From Bordetella parapertussis (lineage in GTDB: Bacteria > Acidobacteriota > Terriglobia > Bryobacterales > Bryobacteraceae), in assembly GCA_943328975.2 (NCBI GenBank), contig CALQCC020000007.1, forward strand, positions 1 to 64,000: a DNA stretch of 64,000 nt. Reading direction: 5' to 3'. Below the pieces are notes generated by a model. The model ran no database searches, was not told the DNA's origin, and worked only from the letters and a program-made list of their open reading frames with translations. The position numbers were made by a program, and so were the translations under genes. Positions 27,206-35,599 of the stretch are shown one piece after another. The stretch's first letter is position 1; each line of letters opens with the position of its first letter.

Positions 27206-27892
27206 ATGGAACACAAAGTCGTTCGAAAAATCCCCCGTCCCAGCGCGGACGCGATCAAGACTCTCGGCGAGCAAGGTACCGCCACTGTACACGAAGCCCA
27301 GGGCCGCATCGGCCTGCTCGCTTCCTACATGCGCCCCATCTACAACACCGCCAAGATGGCCGGCCCCGCTGTCACGGTCAGTTGCCAAGCCGGCGACAAC
27401 CTCATGATCCACGCGGCCGTGGAAGTCTGCCAGCCCGGTGACGTGCTCGTGGTCACCACCAAATCCCCTTCCACGGACGGCATGTTCGGCGAACTCATTG
27501 CGACCTCCCTCATCGCGCGCGGCGTCAAAGGCCTCATCATCGACGCCGGCGTTCGCGACGTGGCCGACCTCACCGCCATGGGATTCCCCGTCTGGTCGAA
27601 AGCCATCCACGCCCACGGCACCGTGAAAGCCACCCCCGGATCCGTTAACGTCCCGGTCGTCTGCGCCGGTGAAACGATCTACCCCGGCGACGTCATCGTT
27701 GCCGACGTGGACGGTGTAGTCGTCGTTCGCCGCCAGGATGCCGAGAAAGTTGCAAAACTCGGCGAAGATCGCCTTGTTAAGGAAGCCAGTTCACGCGCCA
27801 AGCTCAAGGCAGGCGAGTTGAGCCTGGACTTCAACAAGCTGCGTGCCAAGTGCGTCGAACTCGGTGTCGTTTGGGTCGACGAGGATAAATAA
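27206..27892 (+). CDS. ligK: RraA-fold aldolase, LigK/4-carboxy-4-hydroxy-2-oxoadipate aldolase-like
   Basis: A 228-residue protein of the RraA/HMG-CHA aldolase fold: QGTATVHEAQGRIG at the N-terminus, AGPAVTVSCQAGDNLMIHAA, PGDVLVV, GLIIDAGVRDVADL (the Arg-Asp pair that holds the enolate and the divalent metal) and GDVIVADVDGVVVV. The length and C-terminal helix fit the pyruvate aldolases that cleave 4-carboxy-4-hydroxy-2-oxoadipate into pyruvate and oxaloacetate at the end of the gallate and protocatechuate 4,5-cleavage pathways. The gene two bases downstream encodes a LigAB-type dioxygenase, which supports this reading over RraA (an RNase E inhibitor). The exact substrate remains inference. 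Confidence 0.85.
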   Translation: MEHKVVRKIPRPSADAIKTLGEQGTATVHEAQGRIGLLASYMRPIYNTAKMAGPAVTVSCQAGDNLMIHAAVEVCQPGDVLVVTTKSPSTDGMFGELIATSLIARGVKGLIIDAGVRDVADLTAMGFPVWSKAIHAHGTVKATPGSVNVPVVCAGETIYPGDVIVADVDGVVVVRRQDAEKVAKLGEDRLVKEASSRAKLKAGELSLDFNKLRAKCVELGVVWVDEDK

Positions 27893-27894
27893 CC

Positions 27895-29064
27895 ATGGGA
27901 CAAATTGTAGGAGCCTACGCGACGGTTCACGCGCCGCAGATTTTCACGCGCCCCCCGACCGAGGTACCCGAACAAATGGACGCCGACGTCGCGGCGATGG
28001 AATTGATCGGGCGTGACCTGGATGAGTTGAAGCCGGACGCCGTCATCGTCATCGGCAGCGACCACCTCGAAACTTTCTTCCTGTCGTCGGTGCCAACCTT
28101 CGCGGTCATCGCCGGTGAGACCTCCAAGGCCCACTTCGCCAACAAGAGCTACAACATGCGGATGCACCTGCCACTCGCCGAGGACATTCTCGACAAGTTG
28201 GTGCAAGCCGAATTCGACATGGCCTATTCGCAGGACGCGCTGCTGGGCCACAGCTTCGCGGCCGTCTACGAGTGGATTATCGCCAAGCGCGACATCCCCG
28301 TCGTGCCCATCTTCTTGAATACGTACCTGCCGCCTCTGCCCACTCCCCAGCGCTGCTACAAGCTGGGCAAGGAAATCGGCCGCATCATCGCAGGCCGCGC
28401 GGAGCGCGTCGTCATCGTCGCCAGCGGCGGCATGTCACACTATCCCGGCACCTGGAAGTATCCGCAGCCCGCCTACGACTTCGACTACTGGGCCATCGCC
28501 CAACTCGAGCGCGGGAACGTGGACGAGTTGCTCAAGCTCTCGTCCGAGCAACTGGACGAGGTCGGCAACACCGAAATGCTGCCCTGGTACATGATGTTCG
28601 GAGCCATCGGAAATCAGCCGGGCGAACTGATCACCTACCAGCCCACGTGGCATCACGGGCACGCGGTCATGCGTTTCCTCCCCAACAAGCGCAAAGGCCC
28701 GCCCACCGGCGAGATCCCGCCTCCGTATGTGTTCAAGCAAGGCGGATTCGAGTTCTACAAACACCCGCATCCTTCGGCCTACAACCTGAACCGCATCCTG
28801 TATGAGTTGCGTCTCTCGTCCGAACTGCGCCGCCGCTTCTTCAAGAGCCCGACGGCTGTAGCCAAGGAATTCGGCTGCAACGACAAGGAAGCGGAATTGA
28901 TGAAGACCGTGCTCGATGAAAACATCGACGCGCTTCGTTCGCTGAAACCGCATCCGCTCGTCGACGCCGGAGCGCACGCACTGGGCATGTTGATGAGCCT
29001 CGTCGTAGTGCAAGCCGAAATGCGCCGCCTACGGGCCGCGGGTGAATTAGTCCTCGGCGACTAA
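27895..29064 (+). CDS. Class III extradiol dioxygenase, LigB-LigA fusion (gallate dioxygenase-like)
   Basis: A 389-residue ring-cleavage dioxygenase. Residues 1-280 are a LigB domain with the iron ligands H12 and H57 (IGSDHLET), the catalytic H182 (ASGGMSHYPG) and E227 (GNTEMLPWYMM). Residues about 290-365 are a LigA-like helical domain (YNLNRILYELRLSSELRRRF, then KEFGCNDKEAELM). Fusion of the two subunits in this order is the hallmark of gallate dioxygenases (DesB/GalA). The closely coupled upstream aldolase fits the same route. A hydratase or isomerase gene is not adjacent. A strong terminator follows at 29085, so the operon has two genes. Confidence 0.85.
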   Translation: MGQIVGAYATVHAPQIFTRPPTEVPEQMDADVAAMELIGRDLDELKPDAVIVIGSDHLETFFLSSVPTFAVIAGETSKAHFANKSYNMRMHLPLAEDILDKLVQAEFDMAYSQDALLGHSFAAVYEWIIAKRDIPVVPIFLNTYLPPLPTPQRCYKLGKEIGRIIAGRAERVVIVASGGMSHYPGTWKYPQPAYDFDYWAIAQLERGNVDELLKLSSEQLDEVGNTEMLPWYMMFGAIGNQPGELITYQPTWHHGHAVMRFLPNKRKGPPTGEIPPPYVFKQGGFEFYKHPHPSAYNLNRILYELRLSSELRRRFFKSPTAVAKEFGCNDKEAELMKTVLDENIDALRSLKPHPLVDAGAHALGMLMSLVVVQAEMRRLRAAGELVLGD

Positions 29065-29084
29065 CCGCCAAGTAGTTCTGCTGG

Positions 29085-29120
29085 AACGGGGGCGCCCAAT
29101 GGGCTGCCCCCGTTTTGTTT
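29085..29120 (+). terminator. Intrinsic terminator after the dioxygenase operon
   Basis: AACGGGGGC (29085-29093) pairs with GCCCCCGTT (29106-29114). Within it GCCC (29094-29097) pairs with GGGC (29101-29104), with one bulged T, and TTGTTTTTT follows. It is one of the strongest hairpins in the window. Confidence 0.9.
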
Positions 29121-29140
29121 TTTGAGTATGATTGTTGGAC

Positions 29141-30313
29141 ATGCGACTCATCATCACCGCTGCTCTCGTCTCCGCTTCGCTCTTCGCCCAAGCACCCGCC
29201 GCGAACGTTCTCGGCCCCGGACCGTGGGTCTACGACACAGCGGAGCGCAACACCAAGATCCAGCTTTCGGTAGTCGCCCGCAATCTCTCGCACCCCTGGG
29301 GCCTGGTCTTCCTGCCCGGCGGCGACATGCTGGTCACGGAGCGTCCTGGCCGCGTGCGCGTCGTGCGAGGAGGCAAACTCGCCCCCGAATCCGTGGCCGA
29401 TCTATCGAAGCTCTCCGTCGACGTTCTCTTTGACATCGCCCTGCATCCGAAGTTCGCCGAGAACGGCTGGGTCTATCTCACCTACATGAAGAAGGGTCCG
29501 AACCCGAGCGGCAAAGCCGGATACTGGGCCACCACCGCACTCGCGCGCGGCAAGTGGGACGGCAAGACCGTCACCAACGTCGCCGACATCTTTGTCGCCG
29601 ACGCTTGGCAGGACGCGCAGGGAAGCGACGCCTCGCGCGTGACCTTCGCGCCCGATGGCAAGCTCTTCATGAGCTCCTCCCATCGTCGCAACGCGGAAGC
29701 CCCGCAGAGCGCGGCGTCGCACATCGGCAAGATTCTGCGTCTGAACGACGACGGCAGCGTGCCCGCCGACAATCCGTTCGTAGGTCAACCCGGCAAGAAG
29801 CCCGAGATCTTCTCCATGGGCCACCGCACCGTGCTCGGCCTCACCGTCCATCCTGTGACCGGCCAGATGTGGGAAACCGAAAACGGCCCGCAAGGCGGCG
29901 ACGAAGTGAATATTCTGAAGCCTGCCAAGAACTACGGCTGGCCCTTGGTCACCTTCGGCCGCGACTACGACGGCAAGAAAGTTTCCCCGCAACCCTGGAA
30001 GGAAGAATTCGAATCTCCCGAACTCTTCTGGGTGCCCTCGGTCACAGCGTCCGGCATCCAGTTCTACACCGGCGACAAAATCCCCGCGTGGAAGAACAAC
30101 CTCTTCCTCGGATCGATGACCGTAGGCCGCATCGGCGGCACCGGCAACGTGCAGCGCGTGGTCTTCAACGAAAACGGCGAACAGAAACGCGAGACGCTCT
30201 TCGCGGATCTGCATCAACGCTTCCGCGACGTACGCCAAGGTCCCGACGGCCTGCTCTATTTCTTGACCGACGAAAACGACGGCGCGATCCTCAAAGCAGA
30301 ACCGGCTAAGTAA
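29141..30313 (+). CDS. PQQ-dependent aldose sugar dehydrogenase, periplasmic
   Basis: A 390-residue protein of the soluble glucose/aldose sugar dehydrogenase family, a six-bladed propeller with PQQ. Signal peptide: MRLIITAALVSASLFAQ. Diagnostic blocks: LSHPWGLVFLPGGDMLVTER, DIALHPKFAENGWVYLTY, then ASRVTFAPDGKLFMSSS, FSMGHRTVLGLTVHPVTGQM, WETENGPQGGDEVNIL with KNYGWPLVTFG, and WVPSVTASGIQFYTGD. It oxidises aldoses to lactones in the periplasm and passes electrons to the respiratory chain. TATGAT (29127-29132) lies eight bases before ATG 29141, so the mRNA is probably nearly leaderless. The 3' end overlaps the convergent glycosyltransferase gene by eight bases. Confidence 0.93.
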   Translation: MRLIITAALVSASLFAQAPAANVLGPGPWVYDTAERNTKIQLSVVARNLSHPWGLVFLPGGDMLVTERPGRVRVVRGGKLAPESVADLSKLSVDVLFDIALHPKFAENGWVYLTYMKKGPNPSGKAGYWATTALARGKWDGKTVTNVADIFVADAWQDAQGSDASRVTFAPDGKLFMSSSHRRNAEAPQSAASHIGKILRLNDDGSVPADNPFVGQPGKKPEIFSMGHRTVLGLTVHPVTGQMWETENGPQGGDEVNILKPAKNYGWPLVTFGRDYDGKKVSPQPWKEEFESPELFWVPSVTASGIQFYTGDKIPAWKNNLFLGSMTVGRIGGTGNVQRVVFNENGEQKRETLFADLHQRFRDVRQGPDGLLYFLTDENDGAILKAEPAK

Positions 30314-31649
30314 GCTTCACGCACAACAAGTGACCGCTGCGGGCGATAATTTGCACGCCCGCACGCGGCGCAAAGTACCGATCGTACGTCGCCGCATCGA
30401 TCACCCAAACCTTGGAGATCGGCTCCGCCAGCGCATTTTCAAAGCCCTTTGCGTCCGTTAGTATCCACATCGTGCGTTCGCCGTACCATTGGATCTGCCC
30501 CGTCTCATCGAAGCGCGATTGCCCTGCGTCGTAAAACGCAAAGCGCTCGGTCTCACCAGTGACGCCGCGAACCGCGGAGGCAATCGGCTTGATTTCTTCC
30601 GCATGCAAACTCACCGGAGGAAACACTGCGATTCCGGCCCCGACAATCAACGCAGTTGGAGCCAACCAATTGACCCCCATCCGCAAATATCGCTCCGGGA
30701 CCCACTTCATCAGTCCCACCGCCGCAAAAATAGAGAACGCCGGATACGCAGGCAACAAATATCGCAGCACGCGACTGCCTCCCACCGAACACGCCGCGTA
30801 CATCACCGCGCACCAGATCACCAGCAGAGACAGCCGTTTGTCCCTCAGCCACAGCCCGCCAATCAGAAACGGCAACCACGGCCAATACGACTGCACCATC
30901 ATCCATGCGTATTCAAACACGCCCGAGAATCGGCGCAGACCAGCAACATCGCCGTTGATCTTGTCGCTCAAGAAATTCGACTGGACTTCCCAGAAGAAGT
31001 TCCCATACACGCTCCACTGATGCCCATACCAAGCGACCAGCGGAAGGAACGCGACAGCAATCGCGACCCACGCCTTCCATCCCGATCGCCGCGCCAGCAA
31101 CAAAGTCGCAGGGACCGCCAACCCCACAATACCCCGCGTCAGCAGCGCGTACGCCGTTACCACCGACACGGCCGCGTACCACCGAGCATCCTCTTCCGCC
31201 TTCACCCACGCGCAAATCGCCGCCGTGAACAAAAATGTGAACGGAACATCCGTCATGCCGTGCGAAGTGTACTTAATGAAATATGGAGTCGCCAGCATGA
31301 CCAGCATCGACAGCACCGCAGCCTGCTCATTCAACAATCTACGTGCCAGCCAGAAAACCAGCACCACCGTACCGACTCCGCAGACAGCCGACGGAAGTCG
31401 CGCGAGGAAGTCAGAAAACCCGAAGACGCTGAACAACGCCGCCTGCATCCACACAAATCCAGGCGGATGTTCGAGAGCTGGAAATCCGTTGCTCTGAATA
31501 TTCACCCAGTCGCCGGAGCGAACAACCGCCTTAGCGATATGCGCGTACACCGCGTCGTCATAGCCCGCCAAATCGCCCAGTCGGACGGGAGCTACCAGCA
31601 GCAGAATCGCCGCGATGGTCAGAAGCCAAAATTGTATGCGTGAGGTCAA
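30306..31649 (-). CDS. ArnT/PMT-type GT39-like glycosyltransferase, membrane
   Basis: A 447-residue polytopic membrane protein with about 11 hydrophobic segments. The first periplasmic loop has YDDAVYAHIAKAVVRSGDW (the acidic residues of the dolichyl-phosphate-mannose/ArnT family), followed by the LEHPPGFVWMQAALFSVFGF block, HPP being the family hallmark. A C-terminal soluble part of about 100 residues (ERFAFYDAGQSRFDETGQIQ, then MWILTDAKGFENAL) follows the last helix. It probably moves a sugar from a polyprenyl-phosphate donor to lipid A, another glycan or a protein; the acceptor is unknown. Transcribed divergently from the 31680 operon, with 30 bases between start codons. Confidence 0.87.
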   Translation of the reverse strand: MTSRIQFWLLTIAAILLLVAPVRLGDLAGYDDAVYAHIAKAVVRSGDWVNIQSNGFPALEHPPGFVWMQAALFSVFGFSDFLARLPSAVCGVGTVVLVFWLARRLLNEQAAVLSMLVMLATPYFIKYTSHGMTDVPFTFLFTAAICAWVKAEEDARWYAAVSVVTAYALLTRGIVGLAVPATLLLARRSGWKAWVAIAVAFLPLVAWYGHQWSVYGNFFWEVQSNFLSDKINGDVAGLRRFSGVFEYAWMMVQSYWPWLPFLIGGLWLRDKRLSLLVIWCAVMYAACSVGGSRVLRYLLPAYPAFSIFAAVGLMKWVPERYLRMGVNWLAPTALIVGAGIAVFPPVSLHAEEIKPIASAVRGVTGETERFAFYDAGQSRFDETGQIQWYGERTMWILTDAKGFENALAEPISKVWVIDAATYDRYFAPRAGVQIIARSGHLLCVKLT

Positions 31650-31679
31650 CCCCTAAAGATACAATGGAAGGTTCCCCCC

Positions 31680-33185
31680 ATGCACTTTGAGGCGCTCTAC
31701 TACTCCGAACGTCTGAAGATCGTCAATCCAACCGGCGACGTAGCCCTGTGTGCGTTGTGGTCTAAAACCGACTCCGCCCTCAAGATTCTTGAGGAAGCCG
31801 GCGTTGACCTGTCACCAGCGACATCCAGATTGGCGTTGGCAGCGAATCTCTATGGCAACGGACTTCCGCAGATGTTGCGGAACCTACAGTGGAACCCACA
31901 GATCCGGCGCATCGTCATCGTCGGCAAGAATCTCTCCGGCTCGCGCGAGTGGCTCTTAAACTTCTTTGAGCACGGTCTCGAAGAAGTCGAGTTCCTGGGA
32001 GCCAAAGCACATCGCATTCGCAACACGTCGCGCACGATGGACGATCTCGTACTGCCGGAACACTTTGCAACTAAGCTTGAATTCACAGTATTCGGCGATG
32101 TCGGAGACCCCGCCACCAAGACCGGGTTGAAAGAGTTCTTCGATTCCCTGCCCGCCTTCGAATCATGCACGGTGGAACGCGTGCAACCGCCGCCGATCCC
32201 CGAGCCCACCGTCACTCGCTTTCCCACCGAGGCCCGGGCGCAGACCATCGTGCGCGATACGCCGATGGAAGCGTGGTCCGAGCTCATCTTCCGCCTGTAT
32301 CGCTTCGGCCATCGCAACATGGTCGCGAAAAAGGGCACACAGGAAGGTCGCGTCGAGCTGCAGAACATCAAGGTCATCGTCGAGAAGCCCGTTGAAGAAC
32401 CCGACGCGGCGCTGCAGCAGTACGGCTTCAGCTTGGAGAAGTTTCAAGGCTACCAACAACGCATTCTCGATCCGGTAAAGCCCGCCGACCTCGGCTACAC
32501 TTACGGCAACCGCCTGCGTGGATACTTCCAGCACAACGGGCAACTGGTGGACTCCCTCGTGATCGCCGGAGATCGTCTGCGCGCGAAGCCGGATTCCCGC
32601 CACGCCTACATCACGCTGTGGGACAATAGCCGCGATCTGCCCGAAGGCAGCGACACCCCTTGTTTCGTCACCGCCTTCTTCCGCAAGTTCGAAGGCAAGC
32701 TCACGCTGACCGCTACTTTCCGAGCGCACAACGCGATGGAAGCTTGGCCGGAGAACCTGTATGGCTTGATCGCGATCCTGCGATTCGTGGCCGAGCGCGC
32801 GGGCATGGAGCCCGGCCCCATCACCGTCCTCAGCCACTCCATCAGCATCGATCTTCCGTCGCTCGAAAAAGCCAAGAAGGTCGCCGACGGAAAAGAGTCC
32901 GACGAAGTTATCGATGCGAACGGCAAGCTGGGCCCGCGCTTCGATCCCAACGGAGAGTTCACCACCACCTATGACCGCTCTTCGTGGGAACTCATCGTGG
33001 AACATTCGTTCGACGGCATGAAGATCCACGAGTACCGCGGCAAATCCGCGGAAGAGATCGAGCGCCAACTGGCGCGCGACGTTGCGATCTCCGAGATTTC
33101 GCACGCGTTATATCTGGGACGCGAAATCGCTCGCAAGGAATTTGAAATGAAAGCCGAAAAGACGCGGGCGGCGAAGAGCGAATGA
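31680..33185 (+). CDS. Thymidylate-synthase-superfamily protein with MtrA-like N-terminal domain
   Basis: A 501-residue two-domain protein. The N-terminal domain (about 1-165) has VALCALWSK, SRLALAANLYGNGLPQMLRNL and WNPQIRRIVIVGKNLSGSRE. This resembles the corrinoid/pterin-associated MtrA (tetrahydromethanopterin methyltransferase subunit A) or DUF4346-type domain. The C-terminal domain (about 195-480) is a thymidylate-synthase fold of archaeal character: YGNRLRGYF, AKPDSRHAYITLWDNSRDL (R307), the nucleophile C328 in TPCFVTAFFR, R348 in TATFRAHN, and N359 in WPENLYGL, the position of the dUMP-selecting Asn. H386 follows in VLSHSISID; the partner Tyr is replaced by Ile. TACAAT lies 14 bases before the ATG. 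It starts a three-gene coupled operon. dUMP methylation or another pyrimidine C5 alkylation is inference. Confidence 0.75.
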   Translation: MHFEALYYSERLKIVNPTGDVALCALWSKTDSALKILEEAGVDLSPATSRLALAANLYGNGLPQMLRNLQWNPQIRRIVIVGKNLSGSREWLLNFFEHGLEEVEFLGAKAHRIRNTSRTMDDLVLPEHFATKLEFTVFGDVGDPATKTGLKEFFDSLPAFESCTVERVQPPPIPEPTVTRFPTEARAQTIVRDTPMEAWSELIFRLYRFGHRNMVAKKGTQEGRVELQNIKVIVEKPVEEPDAALQQYGFSLEKFQGYQQRILDPVKPADLGYTYGNRLRGYFQHNGQLVDSLVIAGDRLRAKPDSRHAYITLWDNSRDLPEGSDTPCFVTAFFRKFEGKLTLTATFRAHNAMEAWPENLYGLIAILRFVAERAGMEPGPITVLSHSISIDLPSLEKAKKVADGKESDEVIDANGKLGPRFDPNGEFTTTYDRSSWELIVEHSFDGMKIHEYRGKSAEEIERQLARDVAISEISHALYLGREIARKEFEMKAEKTRAAKSE

Positions 33186-33844
33186 TCGCACTGTTTGATA
33201 TCGGATCAACTTTGATCGAAGGGCCCCCGTATGGACCCGCCCGACGCCTGTCGGAAATGCTCGGACTGGGGAAACCGGCGGTCGCGGAATTGGAGCGCCT
33301 GCTGTTTCGAACTCCGTCTGAGAGCCCGCAGCACTTGGCCGAACATATTGCAGAAGGCGTGGGTGTTGAGTTTTCTCTAGCGGTGCAAGCCTGCTCGAAG
33401 TTATGGAACGCGCAACTGGAGGAAGCCTACGTGCTGCCTGGAGCGCTCGGAGCCGTCGCACGATTGCGAACGGCGGGCATCCCTCGCGCCTACCTCTCCA
33501 ATATCTGGCCCCCGTTCTATGAACACTTCCGCAGCAAGTTTGAGAGCGAAGCCAGCGAGCCGCAGTTCTTATCCTTTCAAGTGGGCTTGAGCAAACCGGA
33601 CAAGGCCTTCTTTCACGCGGCGCTTCAACGCTTGAACGTGGCCCCGCAAGAAATCGTCATGATCGGGGACACCTACAAGAACGACATCCGCCCCGCGATC
33701 GAGCTGGGCATGAAAACGATTTGGGTGCTGCACCGCCCCGAAAAGGAGCGCGCATGCCTGACAGAAGTTTTGAACGGCACGGCCCCACGGCCTGACCTCA
33801 CGTTAAACTCGATCAGCGAACTGCAACCGGAACACATCCTATGA
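33182..33844 (+). CDS. HAD-superfamily protein with altered motif I
   Basis: A 220-residue HAD-fold protein. Motif I is FDIGSTL: the nucleophile D6 is present, but the second Asp (D+2), the general acid/base of HAD phosphatases, is G8. Motif II is IPRAYLSNIW, motif III includes K in GLSKPDKAFFHAAL, and motif IV is MIGDTYKNDIRPAIELG. A helical cap lies at about 20-90. Loss of D+2 is typical of haloacid dehalogenase-type members or of proteins that are not hydrolases, so a phosphatase call would be risky. ATG 33182 overlaps the previous stop as ATGA, and its own stop overlaps the next start in the same way. Translational coupling to both neighbours implies a common task. Confidence 0.8.
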   Translation: MIALFDIGSTLIEGPPYGPARRLSEMLGLGKPAVAELERLLFRTPSESPQHLAEHIAEGVGVEFSLAVQACSKLWNAQLEEAYVLPGALGAVARLRTAGIPRAYLSNIWPPFYEHFRSKFESEASEPQFLSFQVGLSKPDKAFFHAALQRLNVAPQEIVMIGDTYKNDIRPAIELGMKTIWVLHRPEKERACLTEVLNGTAPRPDLTLNSISELQPEHIL

Positions 33845-34473
33845 ACATTCTGAAGTACGAACTGCTGCCCGAAGCCGAACTCCTCGCCCGTTTGAAGAAG
33901 ACGCGGCTACGTGGCTATGACCGAGCCGAAGTTTATCGCGACGCGACACTGGAAATTGCGCAAGTGGATACCGACGATCTTACGCCCGCACAGCGGTATG
34001 TTCTAGCGGACGGCGTGCAGACGATCCTCGATGTGGCCGATGCGTTCGAGCCTCTGGGCGTCGACGTGTTCGGCCTGCGCGGTGCGCTCTTGTTCTGGCC
34101 GGAAGGTTCGGACCTCGCTGAGGCCCCAATCCCACTGCTGCCTCCGATGATCGAAGAGTCCATCGAAGCCGATGGACGCAAGGTGCTGCTGATCAATGAC
34201 GGCATTCATCGCGTGTACGCAGCCCGCAAGCGCGGACGGAAACTGAACGTCGTCATGGCGCGCAATGTGCCAGCTGAGTATCCGTATTACGCGTACGCTT
34301 TGCCGGACGGCTGGACACAAGTAGAAGAGCTCGCGGAGTTGACCGAAGGCTACCAAAAGAAAGATTACCGTAACCCGGACAACTACAAAGCGCTGTTCCG
34401 AGACTTCAACGAAATCTTTGAAGGTATCCAGAAACAGCGCCCGCGAACGAATCCAGAACACCTGAAGGCTTAA
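33841..34473 (+). CDS. Unrecognised protein with ParB/sulfiredoxin-like DGxHR motif
   Basis: A 210-residue cytosolic protein. The most telling segment is KVLLINDGIHRVYAARKRGR (114-133) followed by NVVMARNVPAEYPYYAY. ParB-N and sulfiredoxin-fold proteins have a comparable strand, D-G-x-H/N-R and Ala-rich helix, used to bind or hydrolyse nucleotides. The C-terminal 40 residues (YQKKDYRNPDNYKALFRDFN) look like a charged helical tail. Membership is tentative: the usual N-terminal ParB strand is not obvious. It is the last gene of the coupled operon with the thymidylate-synthase-like and HAD proteins. Its TAA stop overlaps the TAA of the convergent phosphatase gene within CTTAAG. Confidence 0.6.
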   Translation: MNILKYELLPEAELLARLKKTRLRGYDRAEVYRDATLEIAQVDTDDLTPAQRYVLADGVQTILDVADAFEPLGVDVFGLRGALLFWPEGSDLAEAPIPLLPPMIEESIEADGRKVLLINDGIHRVYAARKRGRKLNVVMARNVPAEYPYYAYALPDGWTQVEELAELTEGYQKKDYRNPDNYKALFRDFNEIFEGIQKQRPRTNPEHLKA

Positions 34474-35498
34474 GCCGCAGCTTTCAACGCGACGCTGCTG
34501 CCGCGCGCTTCAAGTACCAGCAGCGTCAGATCGTCTTCCGGCGAAGACGAGCCCAGGAACGCCCGGTAGTCGTGCAGAATTTCGACGCGAGTCTCTTCCG
34601 CCGAAGCTCCCTTGCAGCGATCCAGAGCGGTGCACAACCGGTCCTCACCAAATTCCTCACCGCTCGCATTGGCCGCTTCGATGATGCCGTCGGAATAGAG
34701 GACCAGCAGGTCTCCCTGCTCGAACTTCACCGTCGCTTGCTCGAAGCGAGACTGCGGCAACAGGCCCAACACGGGGCCGGTCGAATCCAGCCGCTCGATT
34801 CCGCGGCGACCGACAACGAAGCCCGGGCAATGACCCGCGTTCACGTAGCTCAGCTGGGCACGATCCACGTCGTAGGCTCCCCAGAACAAGCTCGCGAATT
34901 TTGCGCCCGCACTCCGATTGCAGAGCAGCGTGTTCAACTGACGAGCGAAGCTTTCATGCGTCGCGGCATCGCGAGACCAAGGGTTTGAACGAACAGCGCC
35001 CTGGATCATTCCCATCAAGAGTGCGGCTGGCAGGCCCTTTCCAGAGACATCGCCCAGTGAGAAGGCCACGCGGCCATCCGCAGCAGAGAAGACGTCGTAG
35101 AGATCGCCGCCAACCTCGAAGGCAGGCAGGAACTCCGCTGCCACTTGGACGTTCGGGATTTCGACTCCCGCGGTCGGCATCAATTGGTTCTGCACCGCAC
35201 GGCCCTGCGCCAACTGCTGTTCCCAGCGTTTCGCCTGGCGATGGTAGCGCGTCCGAATGCCGATGAAGATCACCGCACCCAGCAGCGCGAAGGCGGCCGT
35301 TCCGTTCACCACCAGGTTCGCTTCAGCCGGCGAGATCGAGGGCCCTTTGCGGGTGGATTGAGCGAAGCGCGCACGCAGCCGCTCCTGCATGTCCGTGAAG
35401 TGAACATATTGCGCCGTAGCATTCCATGCGACCAGCAGCGCGAGCAGCGCCCCCAACATCAGAGCCAATTGATTTGTGCGTGTTTGAACCATTGTCAT
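34470..35498 (-). CDS. Membrane-anchored PP2C/SpoIIE-type serine phosphatase
   Basis: A 342-residue protein with two membrane segments (LALMLGALLALLVAWNATAQ and VVNGTAAFALLGAVIFIGI) that enclose a short extracytoplasmic loop. A coiled linker (WEQQLAQGRAVQNQLMP) leads into the catalytic SpoIIE domain. There the metal-binding Asps sit in FEVGGDLYDVF, FSLGDVSGKGLPAALLM, LLVLYSDGIIEA and SSPEDDLTLLVL. RsbU-like phosphatases of this kind dephosphorylate anti-sigma-factor antagonists in partner-switching. No STAS or anti-sigma kinase gene is adjacent. Start ATG 35498 has AAGGAG five bases upstream; the longer in-frame start at 35534 has no such site. Its stop overlaps the convergent gene. Confidence 0.9.
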   Translation of the reverse strand: MTMVQTRTNQLALMLGALLALLVAWNATAQYVHFTDMQERLRARFAQSTRKGPSISPAEANLVVNGTAAFALLGAVIFIGIRTRYHRQAKRWEQQLAQGRAVQNQLMPTAGVEIPNVQVAAEFLPAFEVGGDLYDVFSAADGRVAFSLGDVSGKGLPAALLMGMIQGAVRSNPWSRDAATHESFARQLNTLLCNRSAGAKFASLFWGAYDVDRAQLSYVNAGHCPGFVVGRRGIERLDSTGPVLGLLPQSRFEQATVKFEQGDLLVLYSDGIIEAANASGEEFGEDRLCTALDRCKGASAEETRVEILHDYRAFLGSSSPEDDLTLLVLEARGSSVALKAAA

Positions 35499-35599
35499 AC
35501 CGTCTCCTTGTGACATAAGAGGAGACGCCGCCAAGTTGGGCGTTCGCTACAGGGGGGCCTCTGATTTAACCGCGTCTTAACAAAGCCGGGGTTACGAGG

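Noticed and set aside
30489-31643. 384-codon plus-strand open frame
   Set aside because: Shadow of the ArnT-like gene; Arg/His/Gln-rich composition without any domain.
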